From NCBI GenBank assembly GCA_035308165.1, contig DATGHC010000009.1, positions 1 to 64,000 on the forward strand: a stretch of DNA of 64,000 nucleotides. Direction: 5' to 3'. Within the stretch, counting starts at the first letter, position 1. Every line of letters starts with the position of its first letter. A model generated the notes under the pieces. The model did not search any database and was not told the DNA's origin. It worked only from the letters and a program-made list of their open reading frames with translations. The DNA comes from DASTCZ01 sp035308165. GTDB lineage: Bacteria > Acidobacteriota > Terriglobia > Acidiferrales > UBA7541. Below are positions 20,380 to 28,282 of the stretch, piece by piece. Position numbers and translations under genes: made by a program.

Positions 20380-20395
20380 AGGATTTTGCCTTCGA

Positions 20396-20433
20396 CAGGC
20401 CTTGGGTGCCAAAGGCCTGCCGACGCGTTTTTT
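20396..20433 (+). terminator. Terminator-like hairpin after the ADOP permease
   Basis: CAGGCCTT (20396-20403) pairs perfectly with AAGGCCTG (20412-20419), and a T6 run follows at 20428-20433. The eight bases between stem and T-run make it a less than ideal intrinsic terminator. It lies 16 bp after the permease stop. Confidence 0.55.
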
Positions 20434-20468
20434 AGGTAGGAGCGCGATTGCTTAAAGGAAAATAACTT

Positions 20469-20723
20469 TCAGGCGCGCGCGGCGGCGGCTTTCGCTGTGG
20501 GCTTCTTGGTGCGCTTCCTCAGCTTGATGGGCTTATCGGGAGTCTCGCCCAGCACTTCTGCGGTCATAATGCTGGTGACAAACTTCTTCAATCCGTGCGA
20601 TTCAAAGTGGATCACCGTCCGCTCGGAATCAGCTTCGGTCACAATCCCCAATCCATAGGTGTCGTGTTTGATGTATTTCCCTTCGGATAGAACCTGCACG
20701 GTTTCCTCCTCGCTTAGCGGCAA
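20469..20723 (-). CDS. Small protein with UvrD/PcrA C-terminal tudor-like motif
   Basis: Protein of 84 residues, not assigned to a named gene. The core KHDTYGLGIVTEADSERTVI with HFESHGLKKFV follows the pattern (V-x-H-x-x-F/Y-G-x-G-x-V ... V-x-F ... G-x-K) of the small SH3/tudor-like domain at the C-terminus of UvrD/PcrA helicases, which contacts RNA polymerase. The tail (KLRKRTKKPTAKAAAARA) is strongly basic, suggesting nucleic-acid binding. A GAGGAGGAAACC ribosome site lies close to the start codon region. Function is inference. Confidence 0.6.
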   Translation of the reverse strand: MPLSEEETVQVLSEGKYIKHDTYGLGIVTEADSERTVIHFESHGLKKFVTSIMTAEVLGETPDKPIKLRKRTKKPTAKAAAARA

Positions 20724-21331
20724 TTGAATCGGAAGCGCTGCGCCTGGTTAAATCGCGCCTAAATCTCGCGGTGAATGGCACCGCCGTCCCGCGACGGGTC
20801 GGGTACTCTGCCCCAAACAAAAAAAGCTGCAGGAATTAACCCGCAGCCTGGTTCCATGTGCCCCTTCATATTCGAGGTCGACACAACGCGATGAGTATAC
20901 CATATGTCATACATTGAGTCTAGGTTTTAGTTAGAGTTAAGCATTCGCGGTGTATCTGTATCTAACAGAAACTAAAAGCGTTAGCCCATTCGAGCTGGGT
21001 GCTGGCGGCTGTAGAGTACCGTAAAACCTCCTCTCATATCGCTGGTGCCATGATTCCGCTATTTGGACTTCACGCGCGGGATACCTTTGTGTTCAGGGTC
21101 GCTTCTCCGAAGCTCCCTATGTGAAGAAATCTCCCGTCAGAATGACTAAAGTTGGCAATCGCGCCAGAGTTAAGCTCTCTTCAGCGAGGCACAACTGCCG
21201 TCCAAAGCTGAAGAACGGGCACTGGATTGGCGCAGCTCTCCCAAAAGAAGATTGAAACGCGACTTGAGCCTTCAGCAACCCTCCATGCTAAGATTGGCGT
21301 GCTTGAAAGAAATTGTTGCGGCGGTTGATCC
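20724..21331. other. Intergenic region upstream of the selenoprotein gene
   Basis: About 600 bp without a supportable gene or tRNA. An imperfect palindrome around a CATATG core (near 20893-20916) and an A7 run near 20818 are the only structures I noticed. Short open frames here lack ribosome sites and recognisable domains. Confidence 0.5.
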
Positions 21332-22549
21332 TTGCTGCCGACAATCAAATGGGTTGAAAAAGACTTGCAGATTCGATTCCAACGTTCTGTTCTTGTGCAG
21401 TGCGCTCTGGCCGTGTTTTTCTGCTCTTTCGCCTGCAGAGCCGACGTGGCGCCGCTTCCGACCATCATTTTTGATGGCAACGCGACCGAACTGACCGCCG
21501 CATCGCCATTTCAAGATTCTCCCGACCTTTGGGTAACGTTGGCCGATCTCACCCGGGCCACCGGCTACGAAGTAAAGCCACAGGGCGTCTGCCGCAAGGA
21601 ACTGTGCGTTCCTCTCCCGAAGAACAAGAGCGACTACATTGCAAAGCGCGGCTCCGACACCTGGTTTAACCTCAGTGCCTTCGCCCGCCTTACTCATCAG
21701 GCGGCCGCTCACGACGCCCCACACGCGGCCTGGTATTTCGGTCCCCGAGCCGACATTCAGAACAGCTATCTTTCATCGCTGAGCGCGCCAAACTTCACGC
21801 TTCCCGACATCAACGGCAAGGTTCATTCCCTTTCCGACTTTCGCGGAAAGAAGGTCTTGCTGGTCACTTGGGCTTCCTGGTGAGGGTGCCGCTTCGACCT
21901 GCCAGGATGGCAGGTCTTCTACCACGAACTAAAAGACAAGAATTTTGAAATCGTCTCGGTCGCTCAGGACACCGGCGGGGTGAAAGACGCATCCCCCTGG
22001 ATCACTAAGGCCAATCCCGAATTTACAGTCCTGATTGACCAGGACCAAATCGTCACCAAACTCTATGGCATGGTTAATGTTCCCACCGGCGTATGGATTA
22101 ACGAGCAAGGCAAAATTGTCCGGCCCAACGAAGTCGCTTTTATTGACGACCGGTTCAAGTCTTTTTCACACCTGGATTCCGCTCCCTATCTTGATGCGAT
22201 TCGCGATTGGATCACCAATGGTGACCGAAGTTCCTTTCTCCCGACTGAAACGCAACTCAGGGAACATTTGACTCCCGCGGGCCCGGACCGCGCCGGAGCG
22301 GACGCCGAATTCAGTCTCGCCGAGTACCTCTACCATTCCGGTCACGGGGCCGACGCTGTCCCGCATTTCAAGGAAGCGCAGCGACTCGCTCCCGACAATT
22401 GGAATTACAAGCGCCAGGCTTTTCTCTTTTCCGACAATCCAGAACGCGATTACGGCACCACGTTTGCAAATGAAGTTAAGAAACTCGGCGACAAGCCCTA
22501 CTATCCTCCGCATGAATTGCCGCTACCGACAAAGAAATCGGATCAATAA
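21332..22549 (+). CDS. ResA/TlpA-like thioredoxin-fold selenoprotein (UGA read as Sec)
   Basis: One continuous frame of 405 residues if the TGA at 21881-21883 is decoded as selenocysteine (residue 184). The upstream half has an export-type hydrophobic stretch (residues about 20-37), a domain of unknown role, and the thioredoxin/AhpC-TSA entry APNFTLPDINGKVHSLSDF. The active site then reads WASW-Sec-Gly-Cys. After the TGA the same frame continues through FEIVSVAQD, a VPTGVWINEQGKIV segment with the cis-proline, and a TPR-like helix pair. The WAxxUGC pattern is, to my knowledge, a known ResA-like selenoprotein signature. The TTG start at 21332 is the furthest in-frame choice and is uncertain. 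A periplasmic thiol-disulfide role is inferred. No selA, selB, selC or selD lies in the window. Confidence 0.87.
21881..21916 (+). promoter_or_regulatory. UGA codon with bacterial SECIS-like hairpin
   Basis: TGA at 21881-21883 is followed after 12 nt by a perfect 8-bp stem GACCTGCC/GGCAGGTC (21896-21903 with 21909-21916) closing a five-base loop AGGAT. Spacing and loop resemble the minimal E. coli fdhF element, whose stem begins 11 nt after UGA and whose loop starts AGG, the bases recognised by SelB. The hairpin is also translated, so its survival within the reading frame supports selection on RNA structure. Confidence 0.85.
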
Positions 22550-22578
22550 CGCAATTAGCCAGTAAGAAATTAAATTGC

Positions 22579-22607
22579 CGGGAATATTCCCGAATTGGGA
22601 CAATCCC
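22579..22607. promoter_or_regulatory. Nested GGGA/TCCC palindromes upstream of the first Crp gene
   Basis: CGGGAATATTCCCG (22579-22592) is a perfect 14-bp palindrome, followed by GGGACAATCCC (22597-22607). They lie about 75-95 bp before the predicted transcription start of the Crp-like gene, a usual distance for an activator or repressor site. No T-run follows, so they are not a terminator. Confidence 0.5.
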
Positions 22608-22642
22608 GGGATACGATCTTCAACCTCCGAAAGTGTGCAATA

Positions 22643-22671
22643 TTGAACAGTAAAGAAATCTCAAATATGAT
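22643..22671 (+). promoter_or_regulatory. Sigma70-type promoter of the first Crp/Fnr gene
   Basis: TTGAAC (22643-22648) and TATGAT (22666-22671) are separated by exactly 17 bp. Transcription from here would leave a leader of roughly 180-280 nt before the Crp-like coding region. Confidence 0.6.
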
Positions 22672-22954
22672 AGACGTTGATTGGGGGTTTAGTGTGTCCA
22701 CCGATCTGAAGGGCTCGGTGCCTAGATATAAAGAATCATCCGCTACCCGGTAAGAGTGCTGCCAGTTAAGACGCGGTCTCCGCTTGCTGACCCAGCGATT
22801 TGTGGTGACACTTGAGAAATTGCAACAGTTGTAGTGAAAGAGGGCCTGGGCCAATTTCATGAAGGCTAGAAATCCAAAACCGGCAGGTCCGCCAGTGGAT
22901 CCCACTTTTGTAGACGCTATTTCCAGGTTAAAATCACAAAAGAGTGGAGCATTC

Positions 22955-23635
22955 ATGTCGGCAGCCACACGGTCCTCCCGTAAGAAGTCTTCCAAGAAGT
23001 CCGCTTTCGATGCTCAGAGATTTCTAGAGTCCGCAGGCGTATCGCGAAAGTTGGCTGACTTCAACAAGAAGCAGAACATATTCTCGCAGGGTGACGCCGC
23101 CAAAACCGTCATGTACATCCAGAAGGGGGCGGTCAAACTCTCCGTGGTGAATGAGATCGGAAGAGAGGCCGTAGTGGCCATGCTTGGTCCCGGGGATTTT
23201 GTAGGGGAAGGATGCTTGGCGGGCCAGTCCATCCGAATGAGTTCGGCAACAGCCGTCACGCCTGCGTCACTGATGGTGATTGATAAAGAAGAAATGGTCC
23301 GCGTTCTTCACACTGAACATGCATTCTCCGACCGCTTCGTTTCGTACATGCTTTCACGGAACATCCGCGTGGAAGAAGACTTGGTGGACCAGCTCTTCAA
23401 TTCGAGTGAAAAGCGCCTGGCCCGCACACTGCTGCTTCTGGCCCAATATGGAAAGAAATCCGAGCCTGAAAAGCTGCTTCCCAAAGTGTCCCAGGAATTG
23501 CTTGCGGAAATGATCGGCACTACGCGTTCCCGCGTTAATTTTTTCATGAACAAGTTCAGGAAGCTGGGCTTCATTGAATACAATAACGGGGTCCACATCA
23601 ACAGGTCACTCCTGAGCGTTGTTCTGCACGATTAA
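22955..23635 (+). CDS. Crp/Fnr-family transcriptional regulator (copy 1)
   Basis: Cyclic-nucleotide-binding-fold regulator of 226 residues from the ATG at 22955, which has GGAG in front; the frame is open from 22859. After a Lys/Ser-rich N-terminus, the cNMP beta-roll occupies about residues 35-135 (IFSQGDAAKTVMYIQKGAVKL and MLGPGDFVGEGCLAGQS), then the dimer helix. The C-terminal winged helix contains LLAEMIGTTRSRVNFFMNKF. FNR-type N-terminal cysteines are absent, so an iron-sulfur oxygen sensor is unlikely; the effector is unknown. A paralogue follows after 115 bp with nearly the same recognition helix. Confidence 0.92.
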   Translation: MSAATRSSRKKSSKKSAFDAQRFLESAGVSRKLADFNKKQNIFSQGDAAKTVMYIQKGAVKLSVVNEIGREAVVAMLGPGDFVGEGCLAGQSIRMSSATAVTPASLMVIDKEEMVRVLHTEHAFSDRFVSYMLSRNIRVEEDLVDQLFNSSEKRLARTLLLLAQYGKKSEPEKLLPKVSQELLAEMIGTTRSRVNFFMNKFRKLGFIEYNNGVHINRSLLSVVLHD

Positions 23636-23750
23636 GCCTGTCGGTTTTTCCCACTGTCTCTAATCTATTGATATCCCGCATATGTACCGAATTGAACAGA
23701 CTTCATGAGTCTCGCTGCCTACCATTGACTTGCGTCCAGAAGGACATCGC

Positions 23751-24398
23751 ATGCGCAGAATGCGGGCTATAGACATTCAGGCGGCATCTGCAAACGGCAT
23801 CATGGAAGAAGCCGGGACGCTGAGGCGCGTCGCGGCGGATGGAATCATTTACGCACAGGGTGCGCCCGCCCAGTCAGTCTTCTTTATTCAGAAGGGCATA
23901 GTAATGCTGACGGTGAGGGCCAGGAACCGCCGAAGGGCGGTGATTGCCATCTTGTCGGCGGGCAGTTTTTTCAGTGAGCCATGCCTCAACGATCACCGAA
24001 AACACCTTTCCACAGCGACGGCCATAACGGCGGCTTCTATCATCGTCATCAAGAAAAACGTCATGGCCCGAATGCTGCTTAAGGAAGCTACTGTCTCATC
24101 CTTTTTCTGGACCAGCCTGCTCACTTCCATGATTCAACTTCGCGATGATTTTCATGACATGCTCGTCAGCACCAGCGAACAACGCCTCGCGCGCGCGCTG
24201 TTGCACATGGCCCACATGCATCCCCCCCATCAGGTTGGTCACATTCCCATCGTGAACCAGCAGATCCTGGCCGAAATGGTTGGCACCACTCGGTCGCGAG
24301 TGAATTTTTTCATGAATCGTTTCCGCAAGCGTGGCTTGATCTCCTATAACGGATACCTGCATGTCAAGAATGCCCTGAAGACCGTCGCCCTTCGATAA
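23751..24398 (+). CDS. Crp/Fnr-family transcriptional regulator (copy 2)
   Basis: Paralogue of the preceding gene, 215 residues from the ATG at 23751, which has AGAAGGA in front; a TTG at 23730 is the alternative. The beta-roll (IIYAQGAPAQSVFFIQKGIVML, ILSAGSFFSEPCLNDHRKH) has lost the GxFxGE sugar-phosphate pattern (here GSFFSE), so classical cAMP binding is doubtful. The helix-turn-helix reads LAEMVGTTRSRVNFFMNRF, the same as copy 1 across TTRSRVNFFMN. The two proteins may thus share target sites. A small AGACT/AGTCT palindrome lies between the genes. Confidence 0.9.
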   Translation: MRRMRAIDIQAASANGIMEEAGTLRRVAADGIIYAQGAPAQSVFFIQKGIVMLTVRARNRRRAVIAILSAGSFFSEPCLNDHRKHLSTATAITAASIIVIKKNVMARMLLKEATVSSFFWTSLLTSMIQLRDDFHDMLVSTSEQRLARALLHMAHMHPPHQVGHIPIVNQQILAEMVGTTRSRVNFFMNRFRKRGLISYNGYLHVKNALKTVALR

Positions 24399-24534
24399 GA
24401 GAATTCCGTTTCCACTAACCCCCGGTCCCGCGAAACATGCAAAATGGCTCTTGGTTCGGCGGCACCGGCAGGTTGGGGGATCTTTGATTGTGAAGAAGGG
24501 ATTCAATTCGACAGAGACTGATCTTTGGTAAAGG

Positions 24535-25266
24535 TCACTTCGATAAATTGGAATTCACGCTCATGTGGGTCATCCAGGCGACTCCTGAACAATCCGTGTT
24601 CGCAGCGGGCCGCAGGAACACAATCTTGACTTCGTGGGAACGCCGGTCGTACGAGCATAGCCAACGGCCTTTCCACCGGGCCAGGATTTTCATTAACCAT
24701 TTGTTGTCAAATTCAATCGAGCTGTAGATGAATTTCCCACACTCCACGTAGGGAGCTTCCAGAACCGCGCGCTCGTCGGTGCCTTCAGCAAATTGGTTTA
24801 CTAACGACCGTGCGTCGCCTTCCAGAACTCTTACGCGGCCGGATACCACTCGAATTTGAGTGAGAAATTCAACCAGATTGTTGATGGTCCACTGCGAGTT
24901 CTCGCCATCCGGGTGTCCACTGGTGAGATTCAAACCGGGGTAGAAGAGCGGCTGGATGAAGGCCCAGAAGGAAGGGTCTCGCTCCAGATTCTCCACAAGA
25001 TCTCGACCCCTGCCCCGCGTATCCATGAATGCGCCGGCTTTTCTGGTCAACTCATGTGTCTCAATGGCAGCACGCCAGAAGGCGGCCACGCCGGGGCTTT
25101 CGTCAATCAGCAGGCCGGCATTTGAAAGGCCGTGCACAATGATGATGGATGTGCCCGCGCCGCCCGCAAATGGCTCCATAAAAATACCGGGGTAGATGCC
25201 GTGCTGAGCTTCGGCAAGGTGGGGCAACGGATTGGATGCGCCGGTTAGATTGCGCAATGAAGACAT
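24535..25266 (-). CDS. D12-class DNA adenine methylase-like protein with altered catalytic motif
   Basis: About 243 residues. Motif I is intact in form (MEPFAGGAGTSI, the SAM pocket), followed by LLIDESPGVAAFW. The later VRVLEGDA, the G-K-F-I-Y-S-S segment and GRWLCSYD match D12/Dam-type N6-adenine methylases. The catalytic DPPY, however, reads EAPY (in AVLEAPYVECGKF), with Asp replaced by Glu and the first Pro by Ala, so activity is uncertain. ATG at 25266 has AGGTG in front; a GTG at 25275 is the alternative. No restriction gene is adjacent, so if active it would be an orphan. It follows dnaG after 126 bp containing repeats. Confidence 0.72.
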   Translation of the reverse strand: MSSLRNLTGASNPLPHLAEAQHGIYPGIFMEPFAGGAGTSIIIVHGLSNAGLLIDESPGVAAFWRAAIETHELTRKAGAFMDTRGRGRDLVENLERDPSFWAFIQPLFYPGLNLTSGHPDGENSQWTINNLVEFLTQIRVVSGRVRVLEGDARSLVNQFAEGTDERAVLEAPYVECGKFIYSSIEFDNKWLMKILARWKGRWLCSYDRRSHEVKIVFLRPAANTDCSGVAWMTHMSVNSNLSK

Positions 25267-25314
25267 ATTTCGCACCTATTACCATGTTGAGTGGAATGCC
25301 CAACATATAGCAAT

Positions 25315-25353
25315 GGTACGTTAGAGTCGGTATTACCCGTATACCGGTACGTT
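25315..25353. repeat. Repeat-rich control region before the D12 methylase gene
   Basis: GGTACGTT occurs as direct repeats at 25315-25322 and 25346-25353 (31 bp apart), flanking the inverted repeat CGGTAT-N7-ATACCG (25328-25346). The cluster lies about 50-90 bp before the methylase start and after the dnaG stop. It looks like an operator; the binding protein is unknown. Confidence 0.5.
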
Positions 25354-25401
25354 CAGTACTTCTAGTCTGGAGACATTGGAATGAATGGAGAGGGGTTGAC
25401 T

Positions 25402-27195
25402 CTAAGCGATGCCGTGCCGGCGGCGCAGCTCTATTTTGAGCGTCCAGAGTTCCTGCAATCGAGCGGTGACCGCCGGGTCATCCGGACGCGCTTTCTGACT
25501 CGCAAACTGTGACTCGATCTGCTTCTCCAAATCGATTAACTCCAGTTCGGCGCGCCGCCGGCGAAGAACGCCGAGACAGCTTTCCACTTCGTCCCAGGTG
25601 GAGGGCGCGCCGGTCTCAAACGCGATGTCGTACAGCAGTCTCCGGTCTGGCTCATCCAGGGTTGTAGCCAGCGTGGAAGTATCCGGACGTGCGCCGTCTT
25701 TGCAAAGCGGCAACAGGGCCGCGAAGATGCGCTCAGTTTCAAGCCCGCGGTAGATTTCCTCCGCCGCCAGTAAATTGGAGAGCCGCGCGCGAAAATCATC
25801 GGCTTCAATGAGCATTTGGACCAGCCTCCGCTCAGCAGGCCTGGCGCTGCGCGACAGGAGTTCGGGGTTTGTTTTCACTTCGCTGCGGCGCTCCGCAGCC
25901 GCTTTGCGCAGCGCCTCGCGCAAAACAGGCTCCTCCACGCGCAACTGCTGGGATATCCGCGTGGCCCATTCCGAGCGCAGCAGCGGATTCGGAATTCGTT
26001 GAACGTGAGGCATCAGGAAATTCACGGCACGCAGCTTACCCTGTGCTGTGGTCATGTCCATTTGCCGCGCGCGGCCAATCAGATAATCGAGAAACGGGGC
26101 CGCCTTTCCCAACAGTTCCCCATACGCTTCCGCCCCCTTTTTCTGGATGAAGGTATCCGGATCGGCGGGCTTGCCATCCACGGCAGGCAAGGCCAGGACG
26201 CGCGTCTCGAAATCCTGCTCCAGCAGCAGCGCCAGCGACCGCTCCGTGGCAGCCTGCCCGGCATTATCCGGATCGTAATTCACAACAATTTGTTTCGTGA
26301 AACGCGCCAGCAGTTTTACCTGCGATTCTGTGAGGCTGGTGCCGCAGCTGGCCACCACATTGCCGATGCCCGCGCGCGCGACCGCAATCGTATCCATGTA
26401 GCCTTCGACCAACACCGCGAATCCCGCGCGACGGATGGGCTCCTTGGCGCGGTCCAGGTGGTAAAGGAGACCGCTCTTGGAGTAGATCGGAGTCTCGGGC
26501 GAATTCAGATATTTTGGCATGTCATCGCCCAACGAGCGCCCTCCGAACGCGACGATCTTTCCCGATTCGTTGGCAATTGGAAAAATAATGCGGCGGCGGA
26601 AGCGGTCGTAGAGCCGGGCCTTGTCATCGCGCGAAACCAGGCCGGATTGGTCGATGAGTTTTTCAGGGAATTTCTGCTTCAGGTGACGCAACAGGGCATC
26701 ACCCCCTGAAGGCGCAAAGCCCAGCCCGAATCGCGTGATGGCTTCCTCGTCCAGTCCGCGATCCGCCAGATAGGCGCGCACAGCCTTGCCTTCGGCAGTG
26801 TTGGTCAGGTGCCGTGCAAAAAAAGCGGCCGCTTCACGGTGCATTTCCACCAGAACCGAGCGCTGCTGGTTGGTGCGGCGATCCTCCGGACTGCGCTCGC
26901 GCGCCTGTGGAACCGGAATGCCGCATTTTTCGGCCACCGCGCGCACCGCATCGGGAAAGGAGAGCTTATCCACTTCCATCACAAACTTGAAAACGTCTCC
27001 GCCCACGCCGCAGCCGAAGCAATGATAAATCTGCTTTACCGGATGGACAGCGAAGGAGGGGGTTTTTTCGGAGTGAAACGGACACAGCCCGGTAAAATTC
27101 TGCCCGCTCTTGCGCAGAGGCACATATTCGCCGATCACTCGGACGATGTCCGCCTGCTGCTTCACTTTGTCCGCAAATGATCCAGCTTCCGCCAT
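25402..27195 (-). CDS. dnaG: DNA primase
   Basis: Synthesises RNA primers at the replication fork, 597 residues. The N-terminal CHC2 zinc ribbon is complete (Cys38, His41, Cys59, Cys62; GLCPFHSEKTPSF and YHCFGCG). The catalytic core contains FGGRSLGDDMPKYLNSPETP and the Toprim motif VLVEGYMDTIAVARAG, with a downstream acidic VNYDPDNAGQAA. A C-terminal helical region for DnaB helicase binding follows. It is 19 bp downstream of the propeller gene and appears co-transcribed with it and mutS2; rpoD and rpsU, often next to dnaG, are not in the window. Confidence 0.97.
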   Translation of the reverse strand: MAEAGSFADKVKQQADIVRVIGEYVPLRKSGQNFTGLCPFHSEKTPSFAVHPVKQIYHCFGCGVGGDVFKFVMEVDKLSFPDAVRAVAEKCGIPVPQARERSPEDRRTNQQRSVLVEMHREAAAFFARHLTNTAEGKAVRAYLADRGLDEEAITRFGLGFAPSGGDALLRHLKQKFPEKLIDQSGLVSRDDKARLYDRFRRRIIFPIANESGKIVAFGGRSLGDDMPKYLNSPETPIYSKSGLLYHLDRAKEPIRRAGFAVLVEGYMDTIAVARAGIGNVVASCGTSLTESQVKLLARFTKQIVVNYDPDNAGQAATERSLALLLEQDFETRVLALPAVDGKPADPDTFIQKKGAEAYGELLGKAAPFLDYLIGRARQMDMTTAQGKLRAVNFLMPHVQRIPNPLLRSEWATRISQQLRVEEPVLREALRKAAAERRSEVKTNPELLSRSARPAERRLVQMLIEADDFRARLSNLLAAEEIYRGLETERIFAALLPLCKDGARPDTSTLATTLDEPDRRLLYDIAFETGAPSTWDEVESCLGVLRRRRAELELIDLEKQIESQFASQKARPDDPAVTARLQELWTLKIELRRRHGIA

Positions 27196-27214
27196 GGGGG
27201 AGATATTAAACAGT

Positions 27215-28282
27215 TTAGGGGGGGATCAGTTCAAACACAAATTTGCCGTCACGGAAAACTACGAGGGTTTTTCCGTCGGGAGTCCACTGGGCGATTCCGA
27301 ACGGAACGCTTTTTACGATTGTCCTCTGCGCGACATTCAAGACATCGAAGCGCACGATGGATTTGAGATCCTGTTTCTCATGATGTTCCACAAGCAGAAG
27401 GTTGTCGTCCTGCGGGTTCCACACCGGATTCTCGTCTTCTTCGTCGCCCTCGTTTGCAAAGGAGAGCGCCGTCTTGCCGCTGTCCGAGTAGCGGGCGCGG
27501 AAAGGCAGCCCGGCCTCGAATATATAAGGCAAATAATATTCGCCGGTCGCTGAGAAATTAATTCCATACATGTTAAAGCGGGTGTCCAGGTGCTTTCCCT
27601 TAACATCATAAATATTGATAGTGGGTTGCTTGTCCGTTTCAGCCGTGTCGTCCGCAACATAAATCTTTTCAGTTCTGTCGCCCGAATAAAGAACATGAAA
27701 ACGGAACGCAGGCGTCTTGACCGCGAACTGACGCACTTTCTGAGTGTCCAGGTCCAGAATTCCAATGGCAGTGAAGCCCATGTCGTTGTAGTTTTCCGCG
27801 TTCTTGTCCACCTTGGGGCGGTCGGTCATGAAGACGAAATAATTTCCGTCGTGGGTCCATTGAAGGACTCCGCGGAGATTGTTGATCACCATGGGCGCCC
27901 CTACCGTCCCATCCTCTTTGATTAGGTAGAGGCCCTCCGAAGTGGATACAGCGAACGTGCGCGGAATGGGCACAGTCCAAACCCCGACGGACCCACCCGT
28001 AAGGAGCTTCTTCACCTGTCCGGCTTTCAGGTCGAAGAGAAAGACATCCCGTTTTCCATCATCGGGGCTGTGGCTCGATGTGAGAAGGATTGCGGTTTCA
28101 TCTTCGGAAATAGCGAATTGATCGACTCTGTAGTCTCCGGTTGGCAGCGCATAGGACTTGCCTGTGGCTTGCGAAAATGCGGAACAAATCGAGAACGTAA
28201 ATATGAACAATATGATCGCGAGACCAGTAAGCGTCAGCGCGGGGAGATAAGAATGGCTGGAGGGGCTGCTTTTCATGTTCAA
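27215..28282 (-). CDS. Exported beta-propeller (PD40/TolB-like) protein of unknown function
   Basis: Protein of 355 residues with a lipid-membrane signal sequence (LTLTGLAIILFIFTFSICSAFSQA). After it come repeated blades of the type VDQFAISEDETAILLTSS, GVLQWTHDGNYFVFMTDR, ENPVWNPQDDNLLLVEHH and GIAQWTPDGKTLVVF, as in TolB/PD40 propellers. No catalytic motif is visible. It overlaps the mutS2 stop by four bases and precedes dnaG by 19 bp, so it sits within a DNA-maintenance operon, although its signal peptide places it outside the cytoplasm. I cannot assign a function. Confidence 0.75.
   Translation of the reverse strand: MNMKSSPSSHSYLPALTLTGLAIILFIFTFSICSAFSQATGKSYALPTGDYRVDQFAISEDETAILLTSSHSPDDGKRDVFLFDLKAGQVKKLLTGGSVGVWTVPIPRTFAVSTSEGLYLIKEDGTVGAPMVINNLRGVLQWTHDGNYFVFMTDRPKVDKNAENYNDMGFTAIGILDLDTQKVRQFAVKTPAFRFHVLYSGDRTEKIYVADDTAETDKQPTINIYDVKGKHLDTRFNMYGINFSATGEYYLPYIFEAGLPFRARYSDSGKTALSFANEGDEEDENPVWNPQDDNLLLVEHHEKQDLKSIVRFDVLNVAQRTIVKSVPFGIAQWTPDGKTLVVFRDGKFVFELIPP

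Noticed and set aside
20724..21331. tRNA-Sec gene upstream of the selenoprotein
   Set aside because: No cloverleaf with a TCA anticodon could be folded by eye in this interval.
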